27,102 bases of DNA, taken from Bryobacteraceae bacterium. Its GTDB lineage: Bacteria > Acidobacteriota > Terriglobia > Bryobacterales > Bryobacteraceae. Shown piece after piece: positions 1 through 7,700 of this stretch (position 1 is its first letter; each line of letters opens with the position of its first letter). The stretch spans positions 1-27,102 of the forward strand of contig JADGHK010000001.1 in NCBI GenBank assembly GCA_019686145.1, in the 5' to 3' direction. The notes below the pieces were generated by a model, which ran no database searches, had not been told where the DNA came from, and saw only the letters and a program-made list of their open reading frames with translations. The translations under genes and the position numbers were made by a program.

Positions 1-2286
1 GCCAGAGATGTAGGCATGGCCGACGTTCAGCTCTGAAACCATCTCGCCCAGGATGTAGTTGAGGTCGGCGCGGTGGCCCACATATTCGAGCAACGGCGCA
101 TACTGGCGGCGCAGCGCCTCCCAGTCGTATCCGTGCATATTCGGGACGTAGAAGAAGTCACGATACCGGCGCCAGACTTCGTTGAAGATTTGCGTCCACT
201 CCTGAGAGGGGATTCGGTTGACCGTAAGCCCGGCTGTCGACACCGTCTTTTTGCTCGCGGCGCCGTTCGGCGCGGCATTCATCAGTGTGAAGCCTTGCTG
301 CTGGCGAACCAGAACCTTGCTCCCGTCGAACGAGACCGTGTAGCCTTGAATGTTTTCGGCCAGCACCGTTTCCTTCCGATCCTTGACCGAAAAGATCACG
401 AGCGCCGGGGGCGTCTCCGACGAACGGCCGTAGTAGGGGTTGCCTGATCGGGAATACAGCAGGTGTCCCTTCACGGCAACGAGACTGCCGAAATTTGCCG
501 CCTCCACGGGCACTCGGGCGACGCGTTCTCCCAGCCCGTCGAAGTCGATCTTCACTTCCGGGTTTTTTGCCGGTGGCTTCGCGGCTTCCGGTTTCTTCGC
601 GTCCGCCTCTTTCGCGGCTGGGTTCTCAATGGTGACTTCGTCACTTTCGGGAGGGAACGGATGCTTTACGTCCTTGCGAAGCGCCAGGGCGAAGATAGAC
701 CGGTTTCGGGCGCCGGCAAAGTTGAACTCGATCGAACTGATCAGCGGAGCGTACTCACGGTCGCTCAGATAGTACAGGTAGTTGCCTTCCGGGTCCCACG
801 ACGGGCTTTGCGCGTTGAACATGGGATCGGTGATCCGGCGGGGCCGGCCCTCCGCGATGCTGTGTATGTAGAGGGACCGGTTTCCGTTTTCGTTTGAAAG
901 GCTGTAGGCGATCCAATTGCTGTCCGGAGACCACTCGTAATCGAGCAGCAGCCCTCGCTTCTCATCCGCAATTTCCGTTACCGACTTATCGTCCAGCTTG
1001 AGCAGGTACAGCTTGCCATCCTTGTCGGAGAAGGCGATCCGCTTGCCGTCGGGCGACCACTGCAGGTTGTACCGCATGGCCTTGCCGTTCTTTGTCATCT
1101 GCTCCGGCCCGCCGGAGCCGTCCTGGCTGACGATGTAAATCTCCTCTTCGCCTGACATGTCGGAAAGGAAGGCAACCTTGCTGCCGTCAGGAGACCAGGC
1201 GGGATGCTTATCATGCGCGCCTGAGGAGCGGGTCAGGTTTCGCGGAGTGCCCTTTTCAATCGGAGCGGTGAAAATGTCGCCGCGAGCGACGAAGAGCGCC
1301 CGCTCGCCCTTCGGGCTCAGACCGAAACCGGTAACCTGATTGCCCACGTTGATCAGCGAAGGCCGGGATGCCAGGCCGTCATAGGGGACATTGATTTGGA
1401 TACGGTGGGGCTTGCTCCCTGCCTTCGTAGAGACGACGTGAATCTCGCCGTTCAGTTCGTAGACGATCTGATCCTTATCCCCCTTACTCGGCCAGCGGAC
1501 GTCCCAGTCCTTGTAGTCTGTGAGCGCGCGCGTCTTCTTTGACGATGGATCGTACTCGTACAGATTCAACGTGCCGGTCCTGTCGCTTGCGAAGTAAATC
1601 TTCGAGCCGATCCACATCGGATCCCGCTCCGTTCTCGGACTGTTCGCAATCGGCTCGAGTTCGGCCGTCTTCAAGTGGAAGATGAAGAGATCCTGCGCCC
1701 AGCCTCCCTGATAGCGCTTCCAGGTCCGGAAGTCGCGGAAGAGCGGTGAATAGATGGCGCGCTCGCCGTCTGGCGAAAAATCTCCCGCTCCTGCCGTCGG
1801 CATGGGCAGAGCTTTGGGCAATCCTCCGGTTACGGGCACCGTGTACAGGCGGGAATCTCCGGGATGCCAGCCATCGCGTGTCGAGCGAAAGATGACGGAC
1901 TTTCCGTCGGGTGTCCAGCCGTAGACCTGGTTGTCATAGCCCCACCGGTCCGGCATGGGGCCACGTGCCGGATACCACGTCAATTGTTTGGGAACGCCGC
2001 CGGCTGAAGGGATGACGTAAACCTGCTCGTCGCCGTCGTACTGCCCTGTGAAGGCAATCCACTGCCCGTCCGGCGAGAATTTGGCAAACAGCTCCAGCCC
2101 GGGATGAGCCGTCAGGCGTGCTGCTGTCCCGCCGGACGAAGGCGCCGTCCAGAGGTCCCCGGCGTAGGTGAAAACGACCCTGTCGCCGTGAATGTCAGGG
2201 AATCGAAGGAGTTTCGTCTGCGCCCACGCGGGAAAGGCAAGGGCGGCCATGAAGACGGCAAGCGAGCGAGGAATTGAAAGTCTCAT
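1..2286 (-). CDS. Exported tricorn-like protease (S41 family), truncated by the left window edge
   Basis: The frame is open from an ATG at 2286 to the window edge, giving 762 residues of a protein that in its family is usually over 1000. Residues 1-22 look like a signal peptide (hydrophobic LAVFMAALAFPAWA, cleavage likely after AWA). Residues from about 25 to 560 carry repeated beta-propeller motifs of the TolB/PD40 type (FSPDGQWIAF, WSPDGSKVAF, WSPDGKRIAF, LSPKGERALF). A Lys/Pro/Ala-rich linker lies near residue 565. After about residue 690 comes the tricorn core start (W..IFNEVWRRYRDFFY), then ELNVGHAY, whose His757 matches the catalytic histidine of tricorn; the serine and later domains lie outside the window. 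Archaeal tricorn is cytosolic, whereas the signal peptide here predicts export. It lies 91 bp downstream of manC on the same strand. No clear Shine-Dalgarno site precedes the ATG. Confidence 0.9.
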   Translation of the reverse strand, partial: MRLSIPRSLAVFMAALAFPAWAQTKLLRFPDIHGDRVVFTYAGDLWTAPSSGGTAARLTAHPGLELFAKFSPDGQWIAFTGQYDGDEQVYVIPSAGGVPKQLTWYPARGPMPDRWGYDNQVYGWTPDGKSVIFRSTRDGWHPGDSRLYTVPVTGGLPKALPMPTAGAGDFSPDGERAIYSPLFRDFRTWKRYQGGWAQDLFIFHLKTAELEPIANSPRTERDPMWIGSKIYFASDRTGTLNLYEYDPSSKKTRALTDYKDWDVRWPSKGDKDQIVYELNGEIHVVSTKAGSKPHRIQINVPYDGLASRPSLINVGNQVTGFGLSPKGERALFVARGDIFTAPIEKGTPRNLTRSSGAHDKHPAWSPDGSKVAFLSDMSGEEEIYIVSQDGSGGPEQMTKNGKAMRYNLQWSPDGKRIAFSDKDGKLYLLKLDDKSVTEIADEKRGLLLDYEWSPDSNWIAYSLSNENGNRSLYIHSIAEGRPRRITDPMFNAQSPSWDPEGNYLYYLSDREYAPLISSIEFNFAGARNRSIFALALRKDVKHPFPPESDEVTIENPAAKEADAKKPEAAKPPAKNPEVKIDFDGLGERVARVPVEAANFGSLVAVKGHLLYSRSGNPYYGRSSETPPALVIFSVKDRKETVLAENIQGYTVSFDGSKVLVRQQQGFTLMNAAPNGAASKKTVSTAGLTVNRIPSQEWTQIFNEVWRRYRDFFYVPNMHGYDWEALRRQYAPLLEYVGHRADLNYILGEMVSELNVGHAYISG

Positions 2287-2338
2287 ACGAAGGCTGAGAT
2301 TGAGCGAGCCCTTCCGGGCAAGTGTAATCTTGGACGTA

Positions 2339-2376
2339 CGGGCGGACGGGTTCGTTAGCAGCCGCCTTCCCGCCCG
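2339..2376 (-). terminator. GC-rich stem-loop between manC and the tricorn-like gene
   Basis: CGGGCGG at 2339-2345 can pair with CCGCCCG at 2370-2376, a 7-bp all-GC stem with a 24-nt loop. It begins right after the manC stop. No T-tract follows on either strand, so termination is only a possibility; it may merely separate the two transcripts. Confidence 0.25.
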
Positions 2377-2377
2377 C

Positions 2378-3457
2378 TTACAGCAGGTCTTCGCGCCCGC
2401 GCTTTTCGAGCATTTTTACAAGCTCGCCAACCTGTTGCGCCCTTGACCGGTCCGCGACGAGGAGGGCGTCGGGCGTGTCGACAATGACAAGATCGCGCAC
2501 GCCGAGCAGCGCTACCAGGCGATCCTTGGCGTCAACGTAATTGTTGGCGCTGTCGATGTAGAGCATCTCGCCTCGGGCCGCATTTCCGGACGCGTCCCGC
2601 TTCATCAGCTCGTAGACCGCATTCCAGCTCCCGACATCGTTCCAGCCGATATCGTCGGCCGCGAGGCCTACCACATTGCTGGCCTTTTCCAGCACGGCGT
2701 AATCGACGGAAATATTCTCGCAATGCGGGAACGCTTCAGCGACGGCACTGCCGAACTTCCGGCTGTTGAATGGGGGCAGAGCAGCGAGCAACGTCGCGGT
2801 GCGGGGTAAATGCTGGCGCAACGCATCGAGGTAAACGGAGGCGCGCCAGAAGAACATTCCCGCGTTCCAGTAGAAATTGCCGGCCTCGAAGAATTGCTTC
2901 GCCACTTCCTGGCTGGGCTTCTCGCGGAAGCGCAGAACCGGAGAGGGCGTCAGGCTTCCGGGCTGAATGTCTGTGGGGAACTCGATGTATCCGTAGCCGG
3001 TCTCGGGCCACCGCGGCTGGATGCCTAGAACGGCGATCTGACCCTTCTCCGCCGCCTGAAAAGCCGGCTTCAGGAGCCGCACGTAGCGCTTCGGCTTCTC
3101 GATCCAGTGGTCGGCCGGAAAGACGCCCATGACGGCGTCAGGGTCGATGGAACTCAGAATGTGCGCCGCAAGGCCAATTGCAGGGGCTGTGTTGCGCTGC
3201 GCAGGCTCGGCAAGGATCTGCCGCTTGGGCACGGCGGGGAGCTGGCGCACAATCTGGTCCCGTAGATAGTCATTTGTGAGTATCCAGAGGCGCTCAGGCG
3301 GAATCAGCGGCGACAGCCGTTCTACGGTTTGTTGAATCAGGGAGCCGCTTCCCAGGAAATCGAGAACTTGCTTTGCGCTTCGCTTACGGCTGCGGGGCCA
3401 AAATCGCGTACCTCGCCCGCCAGCCAGAATCAGGCCGTAGTAGTGGTTTGTGGGCAT
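2378..3457 (-). CDS. manC: Mannose-1-phosphate guanylyltransferase, short single-domain form
   Basis: This predicted enzyme makes GDP-mannose from GTP and mannose-1-phosphate in the cytoplasm for surface polysaccharides and glycolipids. The product is 359 residues from the ATG at 3457. The N-terminal nucleotide-binding signature LILAGGRGTRFWPRSR is clear, followed by SAKQ where the family normally has PKQ. Further family features are FPADHWI, the FYWNAGMFFW segment, SVDYAVLEK and DDIGWNDVGSW. The protein ends without the C-terminal isomerase cupin domain of the long ManC/AlgA proteins. A TTG at 3469 would add four residues, but neither start has a good Shine-Dalgarno site, so I preferred ATG. 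It is the tenth gene of the ffh-led run, separated from lepB by 98 bp, and could have its own promoter. Confidence 0.9.
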   Translation of the reverse strand: MPTNHYYGLILAGGRGTRFWPRSRKRSAKQVLDFLGSGSLIQQTVERLSPLIPPERLWILTNDYLRDQIVRQLPAVPKRQILAEPAQRNTAPAIGLAAHILSSIDPDAVMGVFPADHWIEKPKRYVRLLKPAFQAAEKGQIAVLGIQPRWPETGYGYIEFPTDIQPGSLTPSPVLRFREKPSQEVAKQFFEAGNFYWNAGMFFWRASVYLDALRQHLPRTATLLAALPPFNSRKFGSAVAEAFPHCENISVDYAVLEKASNVVGLAADDIGWNDVGSWNAVYELMKRDASGNAARGEMLYIDSANNYVDAKDRLVALLGVRDLVIVDTPDALLVADRSRAQQVGELVKMLEKRGREDLL

Positions 3458-3555
3458 GAGCTTATGCAAGAAGGAAGCGCTGGTGGCCGCTCCCTGTCAG
3501 AACTGCATCGTATCCACTACAAATCTACATCGAATCGAAGCGATGCCAAAATCGC

Positions 3556-4383
3556 TCACTTCAAGTCATAGCCGCGAATGAGTTGGAAGGTGCGTTCCCA
3601 GCGTGTCTTCGTGAAGAAGTTGCGGGCAAGGTCGAGCAGATGATCGAGGCTGATGAAAGAGCCCGTCAGCCGCTCCGTGGTCGCATCATAGGACCAGTAG
3701 ATGATCAGAGGCTTGCCGATGATGTTGGCGCGCGGCACGAAGCCCCAGTAGCGGCTGTCGAGTGACGAATCGCGATTGTCGCCAAGGGCGAAGTAGTGGT
3801 CCGGAGGAACGACCACTTCTCCGTTGACGACATGCTTCTCGAGCATTTCGAGCGCCCCTTCGTCGACGCGCATGTTCGGCTCGCCGGGGAAGTTATCGCG
3901 GTAGGAGTCAATGTAGTCGAGCTTGTGGTACTTATAGGGCTCCACCAGCTTCTTCCCGTTCAGGTAGACCTCCTTGTTGACAATCCGGATACGATCGCCA
4001 GGCACGCCGATCACGCGTTTGACAAACGTCTGACGGATGTCAACCGGATAACGAAAAACGATGATGTCGCCGCGTTTGACGGGAGTGTAGGGCAGTATGT
4101 ACTTGCTGATCGGTCCCGGCGGGGCATACGCAAGCTTATCCACCAGGAGGTGGTCGCCGATCAGGAGAGTGTCTTCCATTGATCCGGTAGGGATCACGAA
4201 CGCCTGCACGAGCGTCGTTGTGCCGAACAGCAGCAGGAGGATTGTCACTGTCCACTCGGCAATGGTGCCTCGCGCTGTCTCGGCCGCCTTTCGCCCTTTC
4301 TCCCCGGTCTTACTCTCCGGTACAGTCAGTTTTTGCTGGTCCACGAAGTCCCTCTGTTTGTCGCTATTAATATATTCTGGCAC
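3556..4383 (-). CDS. lepB: Signal peptidase I
   Basis: This inner-membrane protease removes signal peptides from exported proteins. With the GTG start at 4383 it has 275 residues: a charged N-terminus, one membrane segment at about 43-63, then FVIPTGSMEDTLL with catalytic Ser68 and KRVIGVPGD with catalytic Lys122. The later box GDNRDSSLDSRYWGFV is also present. It has a single transmembrane segment, like Gram-positive type SPases and many acidobacterial and cyanobacterial ones. The start is uncertain: an in-frame GTG at 4344 has AGAGGG five bases upstream and would remove 13 N-terminal residues without touching any domain. It follows the small membrane protein gene after 11 bp and belongs to the same minus-strand run. 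Confidence 0.93.
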   Translation of the reverse strand: MPEYINSDKQRDFVDQQKLTVPESKTGEKGRKAAETARGTIAEWTVTILLLLFGTTTLVQAFVIPTGSMEDTLLIGDHLLVDKLAYAPPGPISKYILPYTPVKRGDIIVFRYPVDIRQTFVKRVIGVPGDRIRIVNKEVYLNGKKLVEPYKYHKLDYIDSYRDNFPGEPNMRVDEGALEMLEKHVVNGEVVVPPDHYFALGDNRDSSLDSRYWGFVPRANIIGKPLIIYWSYDATTERLTGSFISLDHLLDLARNFFTKTRWERTFQLIRGYDLK

Positions 4384-4394
4384 AGGCTGCCCGG

Positions 4395-4676
4395 CTACTC
4401 GCCGGAGAAGCGCCGGAGCCTGAAAATCTCCCCCAGGGCAATATACAGATTCACCACACCCAGGCCCGTGAGGGCGCCGCGGAACTCAGGCCGCATCCAC
4501 ATCGAGTCGATCCAGGGATGGATCGAGCGGATGTAGTTGGAGCCCCAGTTGTCGAGCCACGGGAACATCACGAGAAACGCGCCGAGCTCGAAGCACAGCA
4601 CCGCAAACAGGAGCGCCGAGAACTTGTGGTACCAGCGGTAGTGCTTTGCAGCTTCTCTCTCATGAACGCTATTCAA
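4395..4676 (-). CDS. Small membrane protein of unknown function between rnhB and lepB
   Basis: The protein has 93 residues and I do not recognise a named family. A charged N-terminus (HEREAAKHYRWYHK) is followed by a membrane segment at about 18-40 (SALLFAVLCFELGAFLVMFPW). A polar, Trp-rich middle (GSNYIRSIHPWIDSMWMRPEF) precedes a second hydrophobic segment at about 66-83 (GALTGLGVVNLYIALGEIF) and a basic tail. The predicted form is two membrane passes with a short loop. Its ATG overlaps the rnhB stop by 4 bp (ATGA), so the two are translationally coupled, and lepB follows after 11 bp. This placement argues strongly that the ORF is real and co-expressed. A link to LepB or to membrane protein handling is only an inference from position. 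Confidence 0.8.
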   Translation of the reverse strand: MNSVHEREAAKHYRWYHKFSALLFAVLCFELGAFLVMFPWLDNWGSNYIRSIHPWIDSMWMRPEFRGALTGLGVVNLYIALGEIFRLRRFSGE

Positions 4677-5377
4677 CCGGTACTCCTTTGCGCAGCGGCG
4701 CTGTCCTCGGGGAACGGCAGGGTGAGCTGTGGTCTGGCTTCCGCGAGCAGGAACCGGAAGGCGAGGCGGACCGGCTCAAAGCTGAAACGGTGAAGCGGGG
4801 TTGGGCCGAACCGCGCGAGCGCCTCCAAATGCTCCGGTGTGGAGTAGCCCTTGTTGCGAGCCAGGCCATAAGCGGGAAACTCGAGATCCCAGGCGCGGAG
4901 GCAGGCATCCCGGGCCACTTTGGCGAGGATCGAGGCTGCGGCGATACACTGCACCTTCACGTCGCCGTGAATGATCGACTGCTGGGGAAGGCCGATATCG
5001 AGCCGGACCGCATCGAGGAGCAGGTAGTCGCATGGCGGATCCAGCTTTTCGACGGCGCGCCGCATGGCACGAAGGGACGCCTGGTAGATGTTAACACGGT
5101 CGATTTCGGCGGCATCGCTGCATCCGATGGCCCACGCCACTGCTCTCTCCCGAATCCGCTGCGCCAGCGCTTCGCGGCGCGCGGCATCGAGCAGCTTGCT
5201 GTCTCGAAGACCCCGGATCGGCCGGTCCGGAGAGAGGACCACGGCGGCGGCAAACACAGGGCCGAACAGAGATCCGCGGCCCGCCTCGTCGACCCCGGCG
5301 ACGGCTTGATAACCCCGGGCGCGACACTCCCGTTCCAGTTTTCCTTCGCACCGGAACGGGGATGCGCGCTGAGGCAA
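4673..5377 (-). CDS. rnhB: Ribonuclease HII
   Basis: RNase HII nicks DNA at embedded ribonucleotides and removes RNA from RNA-DNA hybrids. The 234-residue product shows the signature VDEAGRGSLFGPV (Asp-Glu of the catalytic DEDD site), then LRDSKLLD, DYLLLDAV with a further acidic residue, and the C-terminal ASILAKVARD helix. The length is typical. No ATG is available near the N-terminus; the best start is TTG at 5377, with a GGAG-like site about 11 bases upstream inside the end of rplS. It lies 8 bp after rplS and its stop overlaps the next gene by 4 bp. The rplS-rnhB order is common in bacteria. Confidence 0.95.
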   Translation of the reverse strand: MPQRASPFRCEGKLERECRARGYQAVAGVDEAGRGSLFGPVFAAAVVLSPDRPIRGLRDSKLLDAARREALAQRIRERAVAWAIGCSDAAEIDRVNIYQASLRAMRRAVEKLDPPCDYLLLDAVRLDIGLPQQSIIHGDVKVQCIAAASILAKVARDACLRAWDLEFPAYGLARNKGYSTPEHLEALARFGPTPLHRFSFEPVRLAFRFLLAEARPQLTLPFPEDSAAAQRSTG

Positions 5378-5385
5378 CTTTGAAA

Positions 5386-5733
5386 CTACTCCCGCTCTTT
5401 CAGACGGGCGGCCTTACCTTTCAACTGGCGCAGGTAGTACAGTTTTGCGCGCCGGACCTTGCCTGTACGAACGACGTCGATGTGGTCGATGACGGGAGCA
5501 TGGATTGGGAAGATTCGCTCGACGCCCTGTCCGAAGCTGATCTTGCGGACGGTGATGGTCTCTCCCATCCCTGTGTTGTTACGTGCGATGACGGTGCCTT
5601 CAAACGCCTGCAGACGTTCCTTATCACCCTCTCGAATCTTTACATGGACCCGAATGGTATCGCCCGGCCGGAACTCGGGGATATCATTTCGTTTGCTTTT
5701 GTTGATCACCTTCGTCAACAGTGCGTTAGTCAT
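5386..5733 (-). CDS. rplS: 50S ribosomal protein L19
   Basis: L19 sits at the interface of the two ribosomal subunits. The 115-residue product carries the characteristic L19 segments: FRPGDTIRVHVKIREGDKER, LQAFEGTVIARNN, TITVRKISFGQGVERIFP and VVRTGKVRRAKLYYLRQL. The ATG at 5733 has AAGGA about nine bases upstream and overlaps the trmD stop by 4 bp (ATGA), which ties its translation to that of trmD. The rpsP-rimM-trmD-rplS order is one of the most conserved bacterial ribosomal operons and confirms the assignment. Confidence 0.98.
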   Translation of the reverse strand: MTNALLTKVINKSKRNDIPEFRPGDTIRVHVKIREGDKERLQAFEGTVIARNNTGMGETITVRKISFGQGVERIFPIHAPVIDHIDVVRTGKVRRAKLYYLRQLKGKAARLKERE

Positions 5734-6521
5734 TGCAACACTTCCTTCTTGTCAGATTCCGTTGGAACCGGGGCGCCCGCTTCGGGCTCCACCTTCCGGC
5801 GCCGCCGCTTCTTCGGCGGCTCTTCCGGCGGTAAATGCTCCGCCAAGTCAGGACGCAAGCGGATCGTCTTTTCCCGGGCCGCCTGCCGCCGCCACTTCCG
5901 AATCTCCTCGTGATTCCCGTTGAGGAGCACCTCCGGCACCTTCCACCCCCGGAAGTTCGCCGGACGCGTGTAGTGCGGGCAATCGAGCATCTTCTCCCCC
6001 GGAGCGCTGAACGACTCCTGGATTGCCGATGCCTCATTGCCCAGGACACCCGGCAACAACCTGGCGACACAATCGATGACCACCGCGGCCGCCAGTTCGC
6101 CGCCGCTCAGCACAAAATCGCCGATGGACAGCTCTTCATCGGCGAGATGCTCGGCGACCCGCTCGTCAACGCCCTCGTACCGGCCGCAGATCAGCAGAAG
6201 CTCGCGATACTTGCTCAGGCGCCGCGCCGCTTCCTGGTCAAAAACCGGCCCCTGGGCCGAGAGCAGGATCACCCGCTGCTCAGGAGTACGCTGGGGCCAG
6301 ATCGATTCGACAGCGTCGAAAATCGGCCCCGGCTTCAGCACCATGCCTTCGCCGCCGCCAAACGGCCTGTCGTCCACCGTCCTGTGCCGGTCCGAAGTCC
6401 AGTCCCTCAGGTTATGAACATGGATCTTCAGGATTCCAGCCCCGGCCGCCTTCGCCACCACGCCATGCTCGAACGGTCCCCGAAAGAACTCGGGGAAGAT
6501 TGTCAGCACGTGGAAGATCAT
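5730..6521 (-). CDS. trmD: tRNA (guanine37-N1)-methyltransferase
   Basis: TrmD uses S-adenosylmethionine to methylate G37 next to the anticodon, preventing +1 frameshifts. The 263-residue product begins with the usual MIFHVLTIFPEFF and shows the SPOUT knot motifs: the DDRPFGGGEGMVLKP segment, LLICGRYEGVDERV and SIGDFVLSGGELAA, then LLPGVLGN. The last 30 or so residues form a basic/proline-rich tail (PPKKRRRRKVEPEAG) beyond the usual C-terminal domain. It starts 3 bp after the rimM stop and overlaps rplS by 4 bp. Confidence 0.97.
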   Translation of the reverse strand: MIFHVLTIFPEFFRGPFEHGVVAKAAGAGILKIHVHNLRDWTSDRHRTVDDRPFGGGEGMVLKPGPIFDAVESIWPQRTPEQRVILLSAQGPVFDQEAARRLSKYRELLLICGRYEGVDERVAEHLADEELSIGDFVLSGGELAAAVVIDCVARLLPGVLGNEASAIQESFSAPGEKMLDCPHYTRPANFRGWKVPEVLLNGNHEEIRKWRRQAAREKTIRLRPDLAEHLPPEEPPKKRRRRKVEPEAGAPVPTESDKKEVLQ

Positions 6522-6524
6522 TCC

Positions 6525-7097
6525 TTACGGCCCAGGCGGCCGATTCAACTCCTTCAAGCCTTCCGGCAGATCCACGACGATCCGCTTAGCGGCAACGTCG
6601 ATTTCGACGCATATCTCCCGGACTAGCGGGATGAGAAGTTCGCCGTGGCCCTTCCTTTCAGGCTCTTCTACCTGCAGCAGCACGGGACCACCGTACTCCA
6701 GCCAGTCCGTCACTCGGCCTAGCGATTCCTCCGTCTCCCTTTCAAAGACCTCACAGCCGATGATATCGGATTGATAATACTCACCTTCGGGAAGGACGGG
6801 ACGCTCGGAGAGCGGAATACACACATCCGCCCCCTGCAGCGGCTCGGCATCGCGAATCGTATCGATGCCGCGAAACTTGAAAATCAGCCGCCCCTGATGC
6901 CACCAGACCCGTTCCACTTCGAAGGGACTTTCGCCTAGAGGCTGCCCGTCCCTTCCGAAGAGGAACACATGTCTGAGCTCCTGGTACCGGTCTTCGCGGC
7001 TACTGAATCCCCTCGCAAATAACTCGCCGCGCAGACCCCGCGTTTTCCCGAGACGCGCAACAGCGACCCACTCTTCCCGGTCCGTCGAGCCGGTCAA
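6525..7097 (-). CDS. rimM: Ribosome maturation factor RimM
   Basis: RimM binds S19 and helps to fold the 30S head. The 190-residue product shows the RimM N-domain (VAVARLGKTRGLRGELFARGF, then a GIDTIRDAEPLQGADV segment) and the PRC-barrel C-domain beginning near YYQSDIIGCEVF, ending with LIPLVREICVEIDVAAKRIVVDLPEGL. No ATG or GTG is in place before the conserved region, so a TTG at 7097 is the likely start; only a GGA-like site lies just upstream. It follows khpA by 9 bp and precedes trmD by 3 bp in the conserved S16 operon. Confidence 0.95.
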   Translation of the reverse strand: MTGSTDREEWVAVARLGKTRGLRGELFARGFSSREDRYQELRHVFLFGRDGQPLGESPFEVERVWWHQGRLIFKFRGIDTIRDAEPLQGADVCIPLSERPVLPEGEYYQSDIIGCEVFERETEESLGRVTDWLEYGGPVLLQVEEPERKGHGELLIPLVREICVEIDVAAKRIVVDLPEGLKELNRPPGP

Positions 7098-7106
7098 CCG
7101 TTCCGT

Positions 7107-7346
7107 TTACTCCAAAATCTCCAGCGTAAAGCGCCGATTCAACTTCATTCCGGCTGCTCCAAGCAGCGTCCGGATGGATCGTGCCGTCCTGCCCTGCTTC
7201 CCGATGACTTTCCCCAGATCGCTTGGCGCGACTTTCAGCTCCAGGACGGTGACCTGCTCTCCTTGAACCTCACGAACGCTGACTTCTTCCGGGATGTCAA
7301 CGAGAGCTTTCGCGATGTCTTCTACTAGTTCCTTCATCCCTGCCAT
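7107..7346 (-). CDS. khpA: Single-KH-domain RNA-binding protein KhpA
   Basis: KhpA is a small RNA chaperone-like protein that in several bacteria pairs with KhpB and affects cell division and sRNA behaviour. The 79-residue product is one KH domain, with the diagnostic loop VIGKQGRTARSIRTLL after LKVAPSDLGK. The length is typical. Two ATGs compete (7346 and 7337); AGGAGG at 7354-7359 sits seven bases before the ATG at 7346, which decides for the longer form. It lies between rpsP and rimM, the standard position for this gene. Confidence 0.95.
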   Translation of the reverse strand: MAGMKELVEDIAKALVDIPEEVSVREVQGEQVTVLELKVAPSDLGKVIGKQGRTARSIRTLLGAAGMKLNRRFTLEILE

Positions 7347-7353
7347 CCCTGGA

Positions 7354-7359
7354 CCTCCT
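7354..7359 (-). promoter_or_regulatory. Shine-Dalgarno site of khpA
   Basis: A perfect AGGAGG on the minus strand lies seven bases upstream of the ATG at 7346. It favours that start over the in-frame ATG at 7337. Confidence 0.75.
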
Positions 7360-7410
7360 GCTCACTGCAACGATGATACCAAAGCCATCACCGCAGCCGT
7401 GTAGCGGGTC

Positions 7411-7668
7411 TCAGGCGGCAGGCTGCTGTTGAGGGGCCTGGTTTGCCTTGAGGAGGCGGGCAACCGTATCGGATAACTGCGCACCGCGCTTCAGCCAGTG
7501 CTGAATCCGCTCGTGCTCCAGCTTCACCTGCGCGGGCTGTGCAACCGGGTTATAGTAACCCACCACTTCTACCGCCCGGCTATCGCGGGCACGCTCTTTC
7601 TCAATCACCACCACTCGGTAGGTCGGCTTCTTCTTTGCGCCGAACCGAGCCAGTCGAATCATCAACAT
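7411..7668 (-). CDS. rpsP: 30S ribosomal protein S16
   Basis: S16 is an assembly protein of the 30S body. The open frame reaches back to 7740, but S16 proteins begin with M-x-x-IRLARFG; here that is MLMIRLARFGAKKKPTYRVVV, so the start is the ATG at 7668 (85 residues). AGGAG lies about ten bases upstream. The rest matches the family: EVVGYYNPVAQP, LEHERIQHWLKRGAQLSDTVARLL. The C-terminus is Gln/Pro/Ala-rich. The start at 7668 leaves 32 bp after the ffh stop, whereas the long form would overlap ffh. It is the first gene of the rpsP-rimM-trmD-rplS block. Confidence 0.96.
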   Translation of the reverse strand: MLMIRLARFGAKKKPTYRVVVIEKERARDSRAVEVVGYYNPVAQPAQVKLEHERIQHWLKRGAQLSDTVARLLKANQAPQQQPAA

Positions 7669-7700
7669 TCCGCTTTTACTCCTGTCAAATCCAATGCTTC

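Noticed and set aside
4646..5383. A 245-codon plus-strand frame opposite rnhB
   Set aside because: RNase HII is certain here; the plus-strand frame is a compositional shadow.
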